From Microbacterium sp. USTB-Y (GTDB lineage: Bacteria; Actinomycetota; Actinomycetes; Actinomycetales; Microbacteriaceae), in the NCBI RefSeq assembly GCF_023703415.1, contig NZ_JAGMTU010000006.1:1-64000 (forward strand): a DNA stretch of 64,000 nucleotides, read 5' to 3'. Under the pieces are notes generated by a model. That model was not told where the DNA came from. It worked only from the letters and a program-made list of their open reading frames with translations, and did no database searches. Position numbers and translations under genes: made by a program. Positions within the stretch are counted from its first letter, which is position 1, and each line of letters opens with the position of its first letter. Below are positions 28,567-37,500 of the stretch, piece by piece.

Positions 28567-28596
28567 GCCCAGGCGGACCCGCTGGAGGACTGAGCC
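28544..28596. repeat. 27-bp tandem duplication across the rhodanese stop codon
   Basis: Positions 28544-28569 and 28571-28596 are identical except for one T/C change (GGATCC becomes GGACCC). The second copy repeats the last codons and the stop codon outside the gene. It looks like a recent slippage event that did not alter the protein. Confidence 0.85.
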
Positions 28597-28627
28597 GACC
28601 CCGCGGGACGGCACCGCGCGGGGCGGG

Positions 28628-30151
28628 TCAGAGCGCTTCGATGACCTCGCGGAGCACGTCGGGGTCGTACCAGGCAATCTCCCCGTCGGCGAGGGCGTGG
28701 TACCGCTCGTGCCCCTTGCCGAGGATCACCACGGTGTCCTCGGGCCGGGCCATCCGCACCGCGGCGGCCATGGCTTCGCGGCGATCGGCGATCTCGGTGA
28801 TCTCCACGACGCTGGAGCGTGCGCCGTCGATGAGGGAGGCGCGGATCTCGGCGGGGTCGTCGTCGTAGGGGTTGTCGTCGGTGATGACCAGCACGTCGGC
28901 GAACATCGCGGCGAAGCGGCCCATCATTCGTCGCTTGGCGGCGTCGCGGTGGCCGTTCGCGCCGAGCACCGCGATCAGGCGGCCCTCCGGCGTCGTGGTG
29001 CGGATCGCGCGCAGGGCCGCGTTGATCGCCTCCGGCTTGTGCGCGGAGTCGACGATCGCGGTGAACGGCTGACCGAAGTCGAACCGCTGCAGGCGGCCCT
29101 CGACGCTCGGCAGCGCGGCGACGCCGGGGGCGAGCCCCGCGAGGTCGCGTCCCGTCTCGGCGAGGGCGGCGACCGCGGCGAGGATGTTGTTCACGTTGAA
29201 CGCGCCGGTGAGCTGCGTGGTGAACCGCACCCGCTCGCCCTCGGGGGAGCGGACGGTGAACGAGGATCCGTGCGCGCGCAGCTCGACGTCCGAAGCCACC
29301 CAGTCGGCGGATTCGGATCCGCTCGCCGACGTCGTGCGCACGGGGACGGTCGCCTGAGCCGCCATCATGCGCCCCCAGTGCGAGTCGATGTCGACGATGC
29401 CGATCCGGGAGTGCTCGGGGGTGAGCAGCAGCGCCTTCGCGGCGAAGTAGTCGGCCTGGGTCGGGTGGTAGTCGCGGTGGTCGTGCCCGAGGTTGAGGAA
29501 GATGCCCGCGTCGAACGCGAAGCCGTCCACGCGTCCCAGGGTGAGGGCATGGCTGGACGCCTCGACGGCGACCGTGCCGAGGTGCTGCTCGCGCATGACC
29601 GCGAAGAGCGCCTGCAGCTCCGGTGCCTCCGGAGTGGTCAGCACGGGCGGGAAGAAGTCGTCGCCGACGGTCGTGCCGATGGATCCGATCGTGCCGGACT
29701 GCGCCATGCCGGCCGCGGCGGCCACGTAGAACGCGGTGGTGGTCTTGCCCTGCGTGCCGGTGATCCCGATCGACGTCATCGACGCGGCGGGGTCGCGGTA
29801 GAGGAAAGCGGAGGCGGGGCCGGCGGCCAGACGCGCGCTGTCCACGACGAGCGTCGGCACGTCCGAGGGGACGAGCGCGGCGCCCTCGGCGTCGGTGAGG
29901 ACCGCCGTCGCACCCGCGGCGACGGCCTTCTCGGCGAACCGGGCGCCGTGCGCGTTCGCTCCCGGGATCCCCAGGAAGAGGTCGCCCGGCCGCACGTGGT
30001 CGGTGCCGAGCGCGACACCCGTGAAGCCGGTGTCCGCGGCGTCGGGCGCCTCCGCGCCGAGGTGTGCGGCGAGGTCGCCGAGCGTGGCGCGGAAGGTCTC
30101 GACGGGGCGGGAATCCAGGCGCGGAGCGGGGTAGTTCGACACGGAGGGCAT
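28628..30151 (-). CDS. MurE-like Mur ligase with DNPY in place of DNPR
   Basis: This 507-residue ATP-dependent ligase should add the third peptide residue to UDP-MurNAc-L-Ala-D-Glu. It has the P-loop GTQGKTTT (132-139), the YFAAK segment with the lysine that is carbamylated in MurE (Lys239), the HRDAAKR region (401-407) and the ILGKGHE motif near 468. The substrate motif read as DNPR in diaminopimelate-adding MurE is DNPY here (426-429), so the diaminopimelate-binding arginine is missing. That fits lysine, ornithine or another acceptor. It lies outside any dcw cluster, so it may be a second copy. A TAGACT box lies 9 bases before the ATG. Confidence 0.85.
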   Translation of the reverse strand: MPSVSNYPAPRLDSRPVETFRATLGDLAAHLGAEAPDAADTGFTGVALGTDHVRPGDLFLGIPGANAHGARFAEKAVAAGATAVLTDAEGAALVPSDVPTLVVDSARLAAGPASAFLYRDPAASMTSIGITGTQGKTTTAFYVAAAAGMAQSGTIGSIGTTVGDDFFPPVLTTPEAPELQALFAVMREQHLGTVAVEASSHALTLGRVDGFAFDAGIFLNLGHDHRDYHPTQADYFAAKALLLTPEHSRIGIVDIDSHWGRMMAAQATVPVRTTSASGSESADWVASDVELRAHGSSFTVRSPEGERVRFTTQLTGAFNVNNILAAVAALAETGRDLAGLAPGVAALPSVEGRLQRFDFGQPFTAIVDSAHKPEAINAALRAIRTTTPEGRLIAVLGANGHRDAAKRRMMGRFAAMFADVLVITDDNPYDDDPAEIRASLIDGARSSVVEITEIADRREAMAAAVRMARPEDTVVILGKGHERYHALADGEIAWYDPDVLREVIEAL

Positions 30152-30173
30152 GACCGTCCGAGTCTACCGGGCT

Positions 30174-30220
30174 CTTCGTCTCGCCTTCGGCTCGCTCAGG
30201 GACCGGGCAGCGAGACGAAG
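30174..30220. repeat. REP-like inverted repeat between MurE-like and AroE-like genes
   Basis: Arms CTTCGTCTCGC (30174-30184) and GCGAGACGAAG (30210-30220) form an 11-bp perfect stem. The inner part, CTTCGGCTCGCTCAGGGACC, resembles other REP-like copies in this window. It can serve as a terminator for the AroE-like gene. The surrounding gap 30152-30341 also holds an inverted AATTCAGGCT/AGCCTGAGTT pair, and no gene. Confidence 0.6.
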
Positions 30221-30341
30221 CGGTGCGCGCAATTCAGGCTGAATCTCCCGGCGGAGACGTCGGACACCGTTTCTTGGCCCCTCGGGCGCTCTCCAGCCTG
30301 AGTTCGGAACACCCGCGCGGGAAACGCCCCCGGACGAGGGA

Positions 30342-31160
30342 TCAACCGGCGCGCATGAACTCCTCGGCCTCGCGCACCTGCTCATCGGTCGGACGGATCC
30401 CGGTGTACAGCACGAACTGCTCGAGCGCCTGCAGCGTGGCGACCGAGGCGCCGTTGATGACGGTCTTGCCCGCGGCGAGGCCGGCGCGCACGAGCGGGGT
30501 CTCGGCCGGAAGGGCGACGACGTCGAACACCGCCGCCGCGGCGTCGATCGCGGAGGGCGGGAACGAGAGGGCGTCCGCCTCGGCACCACCCGCCATCCCG
30601 ATCGGGGTGACGTTGACGAGGATGTCGGCCGTGCGGTCGTCGACGTCGGCGGCCCACCCGAAGCCGTAGAGGCCGGCGAGCGCGCGGCCCGCCTGCTCGT
30701 TGCGCGCGACGATCGTGACGTCGGCGAAGCCCGCGTCGCGGAAGGCCGCGGCCGTCGCCTTCGCCATGCCGCCCGACCCGCGCAGCAGCACCGAGGACGC
30801 CGGATCCAGGGCGTTGCGGACGATGAGCTGCGCGATCGCCGAGTAGTCCGTGTTGTAGGCGGTGAGCACGCCGTCGTCGTTGACGATCGTGTTGACGGAG
30901 TCGATCGCGGTGGCGGAGGGATCCATCCGGTCCACCAGGGCGATCACGTCCTCCTTGTAGGGCATGGAGATCGCGCAGCCGCGGATCCCGAGTCCGCGCA
31001 CGCCGGCGATCGCCTGGGCGAGGTCGGTCGGGGCGAACGCCTTGTAGATCCAGTTCAGCCCCAGCGCCTCATAGAGGTGGTTGTGGAACCGGGTGCCGTT
31101 GTTGCTGGGTCGCGCGGAGAGCGAGATGCACAGGGTCATGTCTTTGTTCAGGATCGGCAC
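30342..31160 (-). CDS. Shikimate dehydrogenase family protein (AroE-like)
   Basis: The 272-residue product has the AroE fold: SLSARPSNNGTRFHN at the substrate site, SMPYKED with the catalytic lysine, NTDY with the catalytic aspartate, and the NADP loop GSGGMAKATAAAF. The usual SLSPxxHN pair is altered, so it may act on a relative such as quinate or another cyclohexene acid rather than on shikimate. GTG 31160 is chosen: TACTCT lies 6 bases upstream (leaderless type) and the first residues PILNKDM look conserved; ATG 31139 has no ribosome site. It is not with other aromatic-pathway genes. Confidence 0.8.
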   Translation of the reverse strand: MPILNKDMTLCISLSARPSNNGTRFHNHLYEALGLNWIYKAFAPTDLAQAIAGVRGLGIRGCAISMPYKEDVIALVDRMDPSATAIDSVNTIVNDDGVLTAYNTDYSAIAQLIVRNALDPASSVLLRGSGGMAKATAAAFRDAGFADVTIVARNEQAGRALAGLYGFGWAADVDDRTADILVNVTPIGMAGGAEADALSFPPSAIDAAAAVFDVVALPAETPLVRAGLAAGKTVINGASVATLQALEQFVLYTGIRPTDEQVREAEEFMRAG

Positions 31161-31166
31161 CGGTCC

Positions 31167-31172
31167 AGAGTA
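31167..31172 (-). promoter_or_regulatory. Leaderless-type -10 box of the AroE-like gene
   Basis: TACTCT on the minus strand stands 6 bases before GTG 31160. This spacing is the main reason for preferring that start codon over ATG 31139. Confidence 0.55.
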
Positions 31173-31191
31173 CCGAGCACCGTGGTGGGGA

Positions 31192-31228
31192 CGTTGAGCA
31201 CGCTGCGCTCGTCCTCGCTCAACGACCC
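31192..31228. repeat. REP-like repeat after metY
   Basis: CGTCCTCGCTCAACGACCC (31210-31228) is the exact reverse complement of a 19-base word at 36797-36815 inside hrpA. A short inverted pair, CGTTGAGC (31192-31199) and GCTCAACG (31217-31224), makes it a hairpin. Its place just after metY suggests a role as terminator. Confidence 0.65.
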
Positions 31229-31236
31229 CGGAGGGC

Positions 31237-32586
31237 TCAGACCGCGGCGAGCGCCGGCTCCACGACGGCGAGGGCGAGCGCCTGCTCGAGGTCGGCGAGG
31301 ATGTCGGCCGGATCCTCGATCCCGATCGACAGGCGCAGGGTCGTCGCGCCGATCCCGGCCGCGGCACGCTGGGCGGCGTTCAGGTGCGAGTGCGTCATCG
31401 AGGCGGGGTGCGAGACGAGCGAGCGCGCGTCGCCGATGTTCGCCACGAGGCGCACGACCTTCAGGCCGTCCACGAAGCGCTCCACGCGCTCCTGATCCCG
31501 CTCCTCGTCGCCCGTGGAGACCAGGTCGATCGAGAAGACCGAGGGGATCCCGCGGGGGAGGTAGCGCGCGGCGAGCTCGTGCCAGGGGTTGCCGGCGAGT
31601 CCGGGGTGGTGCACGGCGGCGATCGCGGGGTGCACGACGAGGGACTCGGCGATCGCCTGGGCCGACGCGCTCTGCCGGGAGACGCGCAGGTCGAGCGTCT
31701 CGATGCCCTGCAGGATCTGGTGCGCGTTGAACGGCGAGAGCGAGGGCCCGAGGTCGTGCACGTACTTGGCCTTCACCAGCGCCCCGAACGCGAACCCCTG
31801 CCCGAACCGCGCCCAGAGCGACTGGGGGCCGAACCGGGCGTGCACGGCGGTGAACTGCGGCCAGCGGGCTGGGTCTGCGCCGAAGTCGAAGGATCCGAGG
31901 TCGACGGCGACGCCGCCGAGCGAGGTGCCGTGGCCGCTGAGGAACTTCGTGGCGGAGTGCACGACGAAGTCGGCGCCGTGCTCGCCGGGGCGGATCAGGA
32001 AGGGCGTGCCGACCGTGCTGTCGATCACGAGGGGGACGCCCGCGGAATGGGCGATGTCGGCGACCGTCCGGAGATCGAGCACCTGGGCGAGCGGGTTCGC
32101 GACGGACTCGGCGAAGAACAGCCGGGTGCGCTCGTTCGCGGCCGCGCGCCAGGCCGCGGGGTCGTCCTGGTCGACGAAGGTCACCGTGATGCCGAAGTCG
32201 TCGAGCGTGTCCTGCAGCAGGTCGACCGTGCCGCCGTACAGCCGGTCGGCGGCGACGACGTGGCCGCCGCGGCCCGCGAGGGCGAGGATCGTGACCGCGA
32301 CCGCGGCCTGCCCGCTGGCGACGGCGACCGCGGAGACGCCGCCCTCGAGCGCGGTGACGCGCTCCTCGAGCAGCTGCTGCGTGGGGCTGGCGTTGCGGCT
32401 GTAGATGTTGCCGGCGCGGCGCAGCGCGAAGAGGTCGCGCGCCTCCGCGAGGTTCGTGAACTGGTAGGCCGCCGACTGGTACAGCGGCGGCACCGCGGTG
32501 TTCTGCGGCGCGCCGGGCACGTACGCCGCCTGCACCTGCCTCGTCGCGAAACGGGTGGCGGGGGCGGAGGCGGCGGGATCGGTCAC
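31237..32586 (-). CDS. metY: O-acetylhomoserine/O-acetylserine sulfhydrylase
   Basis: MetY makes homocysteine from O-acetylhomoserine and sulfide, the direct-sulfhydrylation route to methionine. The 449-residue PLP enzyme has YSRNASPTQQLLEERV (about 62-77), AVASGQAAVAVTILAL, FAESVANPLAQVLDL and the cofactor-lysine segment HSATKFLSGHGTSLGG (about 201-216). The length is normal. A CAGGAT -10 box ends 6 bases before the GTG start, so it is probably leaderless. The next genes on this strand are not methionine genes, and no S-box riboswitch was seen. Confidence 0.93.
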   Translation of the reverse strand: MTDPAASAPATRFATRQVQAAYVPGAPQNTAVPPLYQSAAYQFTNLAEARDLFALRRAGNIYSRNASPTQQLLEERVTALEGGVSAVAVASGQAAVAVTILALAGRGGHVVAADRLYGGTVDLLQDTLDDFGITVTFVDQDDPAAWRAAANERTRLFFAESVANPLAQVLDLRTVADIAHSAGVPLVIDSTVGTPFLIRPGEHGADFVVHSATKFLSGHGTSLGGVAVDLGSFDFGADPARWPQFTAVHARFGPQSLWARFGQGFAFGALVKAKYVHDLGPSLSPFNAHQILQGIETLDLRVSRQSASAQAIAESLVVHPAIAAVHHPGLAGNPWHELAARYLPRGIPSVFSIDLVSTGDEERDQERVERFVDGLKVVRLVANIGDARSLVSHPASMTHSHLNAAQRAAAGIGATTLRLSIGIEDPADILADLEQALALAVVEPALAAV

Positions 32587-32592
32587 GGACCC

Positions 32593-32598
32593 ATCCTG
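32593..32598 (-). promoter_or_regulatory. Leaderless-type -10 box of metY
   Basis: CAGGAT on the minus strand, 6 bases before the GTG start at 32586. It has the required A at position 2 and T at position 6 but is otherwise weak. Confidence 0.4.
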
Positions 32599-32663
32599 CG
32601 GCGCGCCGTGCCGGCCGCGCTGGGATGTTTCCGACTGTTGCGGATCCGCCGGGCGTCCCGCGG

Positions 32664-33494
32664 TCAGGCCTCCGCGAGGCGGCGCACGAACGCGGCGATC
32701 TCGGAGAGCGCGACGGCGTGCCGCTCGAGGTGGGGGAGGTGCGCCGCGGCCTCGAGCTCGACGAGCGCGGCGCCGGGGATCGTCGTGGCTGCATGGCGTG
32801 CCGCCGCGCGGACGTGCGGGAGATCCAGCGCGCCCACGAGCACGAGCGTCGGGACGCGGATCTCGCCGAGGCGCGGCCAGGCCACGGCGTCCTGCGCCCG
32901 CGCGCCGGGATCGTCGGCGGCGAGGGCGGCGCCGTTCATCGCGAGGAAGAGCTCGCGCGCCTCCGTCCCGACCCGTCCGGCACGGCCGGGTCCGTCGAGC
33001 CAGAGCTCGGCCTCGATCCGGTTGAGCTCTGCGAGGTCGCCCTGCTCGATCGCCGCGTCCCCGCGGCGGTCGAGCTCGGCGGTGACGGCGTCGAGCTCGG
33101 GTGCGGGGGCGCCGCTGATGGCCGGCGCGATGAGCACGAGGGCCCGCACGCGTCCGGGGGCGACGAGGGCGAGGTCGATCGCCGTGCGTCCGCCCATCGA
33201 ACAGGCGACGATGATGGCGGCATCCGCGGCGGCGGCGTCGAGCACGGCGCGCGCGTCTTCGACTGGAGACCAGTCGTCGTGCGGTTCCGTCGTCGTCTCA
33301 CCGAAACCGCGCGCGTCGTAGCGGATGCTGCGCACGGACGGACCGAGCACGTCGACGAGGCCGGACCAGGATCGCCGGTCGGTCACCCCGGCATGGATGA
33401 GGAGCACCGGTGCCCCGTCGGCCGCGCCGCTCTCCTCGACCGCGAGCCGCCCCCCGGGCACGGCGAGCATCGAGGTCGCGGTGCCGGCGGTCAC
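32664..33494 (-). CDS. Alpha/beta hydrolase
   Basis: The 276-residue protein has the fold pattern VLLIHAGVTDRRSW (oxyanion hole), RYDARGFGET, the nucleophile elbow VACSMGGRTA (Ser near residue 98) and a late histidine in AAAHLPHLERH. The acid is probably Asp in LVGALDLPHV. It hydrolyses an ester, lactone or similar bond; the substrate is not known. The start overlaps the stop of the quinone oxidoreductase gene by ATGA, so the two are co-translated. Confidence 0.87.
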   Translation of the reverse strand: MTAGTATSMLAVPGGRLAVEESGAADGAPVLLIHAGVTDRRSWSGLVDVLGPSVRSIRYDARGFGETTTEPHDDWSPVEDARAVLDAAAADAAIIVACSMGGRTAIDLALVAPGRVRALVLIAPAISGAPAPELDAVTAELDRRGDAAIEQGDLAELNRIEAELWLDGPGRAGRVGTEARELFLAMNGAALAADDPGARAQDAVAWPRLGEIRVPTLVLVGALDLPHVRAAARHAATTIPGAALVELEAAAHLPHLERHAVALSEIAAFVRRLAEA

Positions 33495-34438
33495 GGGATC
33501 AGCACGATCTTGCCCCGCGCGGCGTGCGCCTCCACGAGGCGGTGCGCCTCGGCGGCCTCCGCGAGCGGCAGCTCCGGGCCGAACTCGATCGAGAAGCGGC
33601 CCTCGGCGATGAGCCGCAGTGCGACCGGCACGGCCTCGGCGCGCCAGGCGAGCTCCTGCGCGGTGAGCGGGACGGGGCTCCCGCCGCTGAACGCGCGGAT
33701 CCCGAACGACGCGGCATCGGGTCCGCGCACGATCGTCGCGATCCGGTCCGGGTCGGCGACGAGGGCGAGGGAGGCGGCGATCGCCTCATCCGTGCCGGCG
33801 CCGTCGAGCGCGACCGTGATCTCGCGATCGCCCGCCGCGTCGCGGATCCGCTGCTCGAGGCCCTCGCCGTAGACGACGGGGATCGCGCCGAGCTCGCGCA
33901 GCCGTTCCTGCGAGGTCGCGCCGCCGGTGGCGATGACGTCGGCGCCCCACGCGACGGCGAACTGGATCGCGGCCTGGCCGACCGCGCCGGAACCGGCGTG
34001 CAGGAGCAGGAGGTCGCCCTCGCCGACGCCGAGCGAGCGCAGGGACTGGTACGCGGTGCCGGCGGGGATGCCGAGGGCGGCGCCCTCGGCGGAGGTCACC
34101 TCGTCGGGCATCACGGAGGCGTGCGCCGCCGGCACCGTGAGCGCGGTCGCATACGTGCCCCGGGTGTCGCGGACGGCGACGCGATCGCCGACGCGGAGAT
34201 CGTCGACGCCGGGACCGACCGCGGTCACGACGCCCGCGCCGTCGAAGCCCTGGTGCCGGGGCTCGGTGATCGGGGGCAGCGGGCGGAAGCCGCTGCGCTG
34301 CTTGACGTCGATCGGATTCACACCGGCCGCCTCGATGCGCACCACGACCTCGCCGGCGGCGGGGACCGGATCCGGCACCTCCACGAGGGTGAGGACCTCC
34401 GGTCCGCCGAGCTCGGTCTGCACGATCGCCTGCGCCAT
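33491..34438 (-). CDS. NADP-dependent quinone-type oxidoreductase (MDR family)
   Basis: This 315-residue medium-chain reductase has the GroES-like N-terminal domain (GVNPIDVKQRSG, then GAGVVTAVGPGVDDLRVGDRV) and the nucleotide loop AGSGAVGQAAIQFAVAWGADVIAT. It lacks the catalytic and structural zinc cysteines, so it belongs to the zinc-independent quinone/enone reductases. A TAGCCT -10 box lies 6 bases before the ATG, giving a leaderless mRNA. It is the first gene of a two-gene unit with an alpha/beta hydrolase. Confidence 0.9.
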   Translation of the reverse strand: MAQAIVQTELGGPEVLTLVEVPDPVPAAGEVVVRIEAAGVNPIDVKQRSGFRPLPPITEPRHQGFDGAGVVTAVGPGVDDLRVGDRVAVRDTRGTYATALTVPAAHASVMPDEVTSAEGAALGIPAGTAYQSLRSLGVGEGDLLLLHAGSGAVGQAAIQFAVAWGADVIATGGATSQERLRELGAIPVVYGEGLEQRIRDAAGDREITVALDGAGTDEAIAASLALVADPDRIATIVRGPDAASFGIRAFSGGSPVPLTAQELAWRAEAVPVALRLIAEGRFSIEFGPELPLAEAAEAHRLVEAHAARGKIVLIP

Positions 34439-34444
34439 GGTTCC

Positions 34445-34450
34445 AGGCTA
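34445..34450 (-). promoter_or_regulatory. Leaderless-type -10 box of the quinone oxidoreductase gene
   Basis: TAGCCT on the minus strand is separated by 6 bases (GGAACC) from the ATG at 34438. Confidence 0.6.
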
Positions 34451-34545
34451 CGACGCGGCGGAGCGGCGGGGCGCGGGGAAGGGGCCGGACCGCGGGTGCC
34501 GCAGGCCGGGGCGGAGGCGGATCGAGGCCACCCGACCGCCCGGGC

Positions 34546-37500
34546 TCACTTCTCGGCGAGCGCCTTCATGATCCGCTGCGGCGAGACCGGCTGCGCGGTG
34601 CCCAGGCGCTGGGCGAACAGGCTCACGCGGTACTCCTCGAGCAGCCAGCGCACCTCGACGAGCCGGGGCGCGGATCCGGCGGGCAGCGGGATCGCGCCCC
34701 CGGCATCGGCGTAGGCCTGCGCCATGCGCTCGTACTCGCTCTGCCGGGTGCGGTCCTTGCCCGGGGCGTCCGCGAGGGTGCGCAGCCGATCCAGGATGCC
34801 GTCGAGGTACCGCGGGAACTGGGCGAGGCGCTCGGCGCCGGCACCCGAGATGAAGCCGTTCGGGAGCAGGCCCGCGAGCTGGCCGCGGATGTCGTTCAGG
34901 GGCCCGAGCAGGGCGAGCGAGTTCTGCCCCTTCAGGGCCCGCTCGACCTCGCGCGCCTTCGTGAGGATCTTGGCGACCAGCGAGACGAGCGCGAACAGCT
35001 CGTCCACGACGACCGTGGAGACGCCGTCGCGCACACGGGCGAAGTCGGCCTCGGTGCGGACGATCCCCGCGGTCCCCGTGCCCGTCGCCGGGGTGGTCAG
35101 CCGATCGATCGCCGCCCGTGCGACCGCGGCGCGGGCGTCCTCGATGAGCGTCGCGACGTTCGGGTAGGGCGAGGCGGCGAGCGCGAGCTTCTCGGCGCTC
35201 GTCAGATGCTGCTGCACGTACGACGCGGGGGAGGGGATCCCGAGCAGCACCAGCCGCAGCACGCCCTCGCGGGTCGCGGAGAGCGCCGCCTCGGCCGTCG
35301 CCTCCACCCGCAGGGCGACCGAGGTGCGCTGGTCGACGAGGGCGGGATAGCCGCGCACCACGCCCCCGGCCACGCGGGTGTCCAGCACCTCCGGCAGGTC
35401 GCCGAGGTCCCACGTCGTGATGCCGTCGCGCTGGGTGAGGGCCGGAGCGGGGGAGGCCGCGGCCACCGCCGCGGCGCCGCGCCCTCGTGCGGGACGAGCG
35501 GCCTCAGGGCCGCGCTCGATCGAGCGGGCGACGCTCGCGCGCGAGCGATCCGCGAGCTCGCGCTGGAGCAGCGTGAGGTCCCGGCCGGAGCCCACCACGC
35601 GTCCGCGCTCGTCGACCGCCCGGAAGTTCATCCGCAGGTGCGCGGGCACGCGCTCCAGGTCGAACTCCGCGGCCGACACGGGCTGGTTCGCGAGGGGCTG
35701 GATGAGTCGCGCGAGCGCCTCGCGCAGGCTCCGGCCGGGCAGGCCCTGATGGGCCTCGGGCCCCTCGGCGGAGAGCTCGGCGCCGAACTTCTCGGCCCAG
35801 TCCGCCGCGGGCACCACGTGCCGGCGGATCGCCTTCGGCAGCGCCCGCAGCAGCGCCGTCACCAGTTCGGCGCGGAGACCCGGCACCTGCCAGTCGAACC
35901 CGGCGTCCTGCACCTGCTGCAGCAGGGCCAGCGGGATCACGACGCTCACGCCGTCGTCCGCGGCTCCCGGCTCGAAGCGGTACGCGAGGCCGAGCACCTG
36001 ATCCGCCTGCGCCCAGCGCGGGGGGAAGTCCTGCTGGTCGGCGCGCTCGTCGTCGTCGATCAGGTCCGCCTCGCGCATCACGAGCAGCCTCGGCGTCGTC
36101 GCCAGGGCGTCACGCCACCACGCCTCGAAGGAGCGCACGTCGAAGACGTCGCTCGGGATGCGCTGATCGTAGAACCGGAAGACGGCCTCGTCGCCGACGA
36201 GGATGTCGCGGCGGCGCTCGCGCTCCTCGAGCTTCTCCAGGCGCTTGCGCAGCTCGGCGTTGCTGCGCCAGAAGGCGGACACCCGCTTGTCGATCCGGCC
36301 CGGATCCCACTCGCCCTCGACGAGCGCATGCCGCAGGAACAGCTCGCGCGCGGCCGGCCGATCGATGCGGGCGAACTGCACGCGACGGCGCGTCACGATC
36401 TCGACGCCGAACAGCGTCACCTTCTCGAACGCGACCGCGGCCCCCGACTCCTTGGACCAGTGCGGCTCGGAGATCTGCCGCTTGGCGAGATCGCCCGCGA
36501 GCGCCTCGGCCCAGGCCGGGTCGATCGCGGCGGCCGTGCGCGCGAACGTGCGCGAGGTCTCCACGATCTCCGCCGCCATGACGGCGCGCGGCGCCTTCTT
36601 GCGCAGCGCGGAGCCGGGGAACAGCGAGAACCGGATCCCGCGCGCGCCGCGGTACTCGGCGGCGCGGCGCTTCGGATCCTTCTTCCCGCCCTTGGCCGGC
36701 GGCCCCTTCGTGAGGGCGCGCTCGTCGAGGATCCCGATGTGGCTGAGGAGCCCCGCGAGCAGGGCGCGGTGCACCGCATCCGGATCGGCGGAGATGGGGT
36801 CGTTGAGCGAGGACGGCGAAGCCGACTGAGACGAGACGCGGTCACCCGTGAGATCGCCGCGTTTCGTCTCGCGGAGACCCTTCGCGGGGACGAGCGTGCG
36901 CAGCTGCCGGTGCACGTCGAACCACTCGCGCACCCGCACGTAGTTCAGGTGCTCTGCGCGGCAGAGCCGGCGGAACGCACTGGATCCGAGTTCCTTCTGC
37001 TGCTCGCGCAGGTGATTCCAGAGGTTCAGGATCGAGAGGAAGTCGCTCGTCGGATCCGCGAACCGCGCGTGCATCCGCTCGGCCTCGTCGCGCACGCCCT
37101 GCGGGGCGTCGGCGGAGGGGCGCTCGCGCACGTCCTGGATCGACAGCCCGGCGACGATCGCGAGCACGGGAGCGACGACGCCGGTGCGCACGGCCTCCAC
37201 GAGCATGCGGGCGAAGCGCGGGTCGATCGGCATGCGCGCGATGTCACGCCCGATCCGGGTGAGCCGAGGGGCCTCGGATCCGGTCCCCGCGGTTCTCGGG
37301 GGCACCTGCACCGCACCGAGCTCGACGAGCAGGTCGAAGGCCGACCGCACGTCGCGGGATTCCGGCGGCGTGAGGAACGGGAACTCCGCGATGTCGCCGA
37401 ATCCGAGGCTCAGCATCTGCAGCACCACCGCGGCGAGCGAGGTGCGCAGGATCTCGGGCTCGGTGAACTCCGGGCGCTTGTCGAAGTCGTCCTCACCGTA

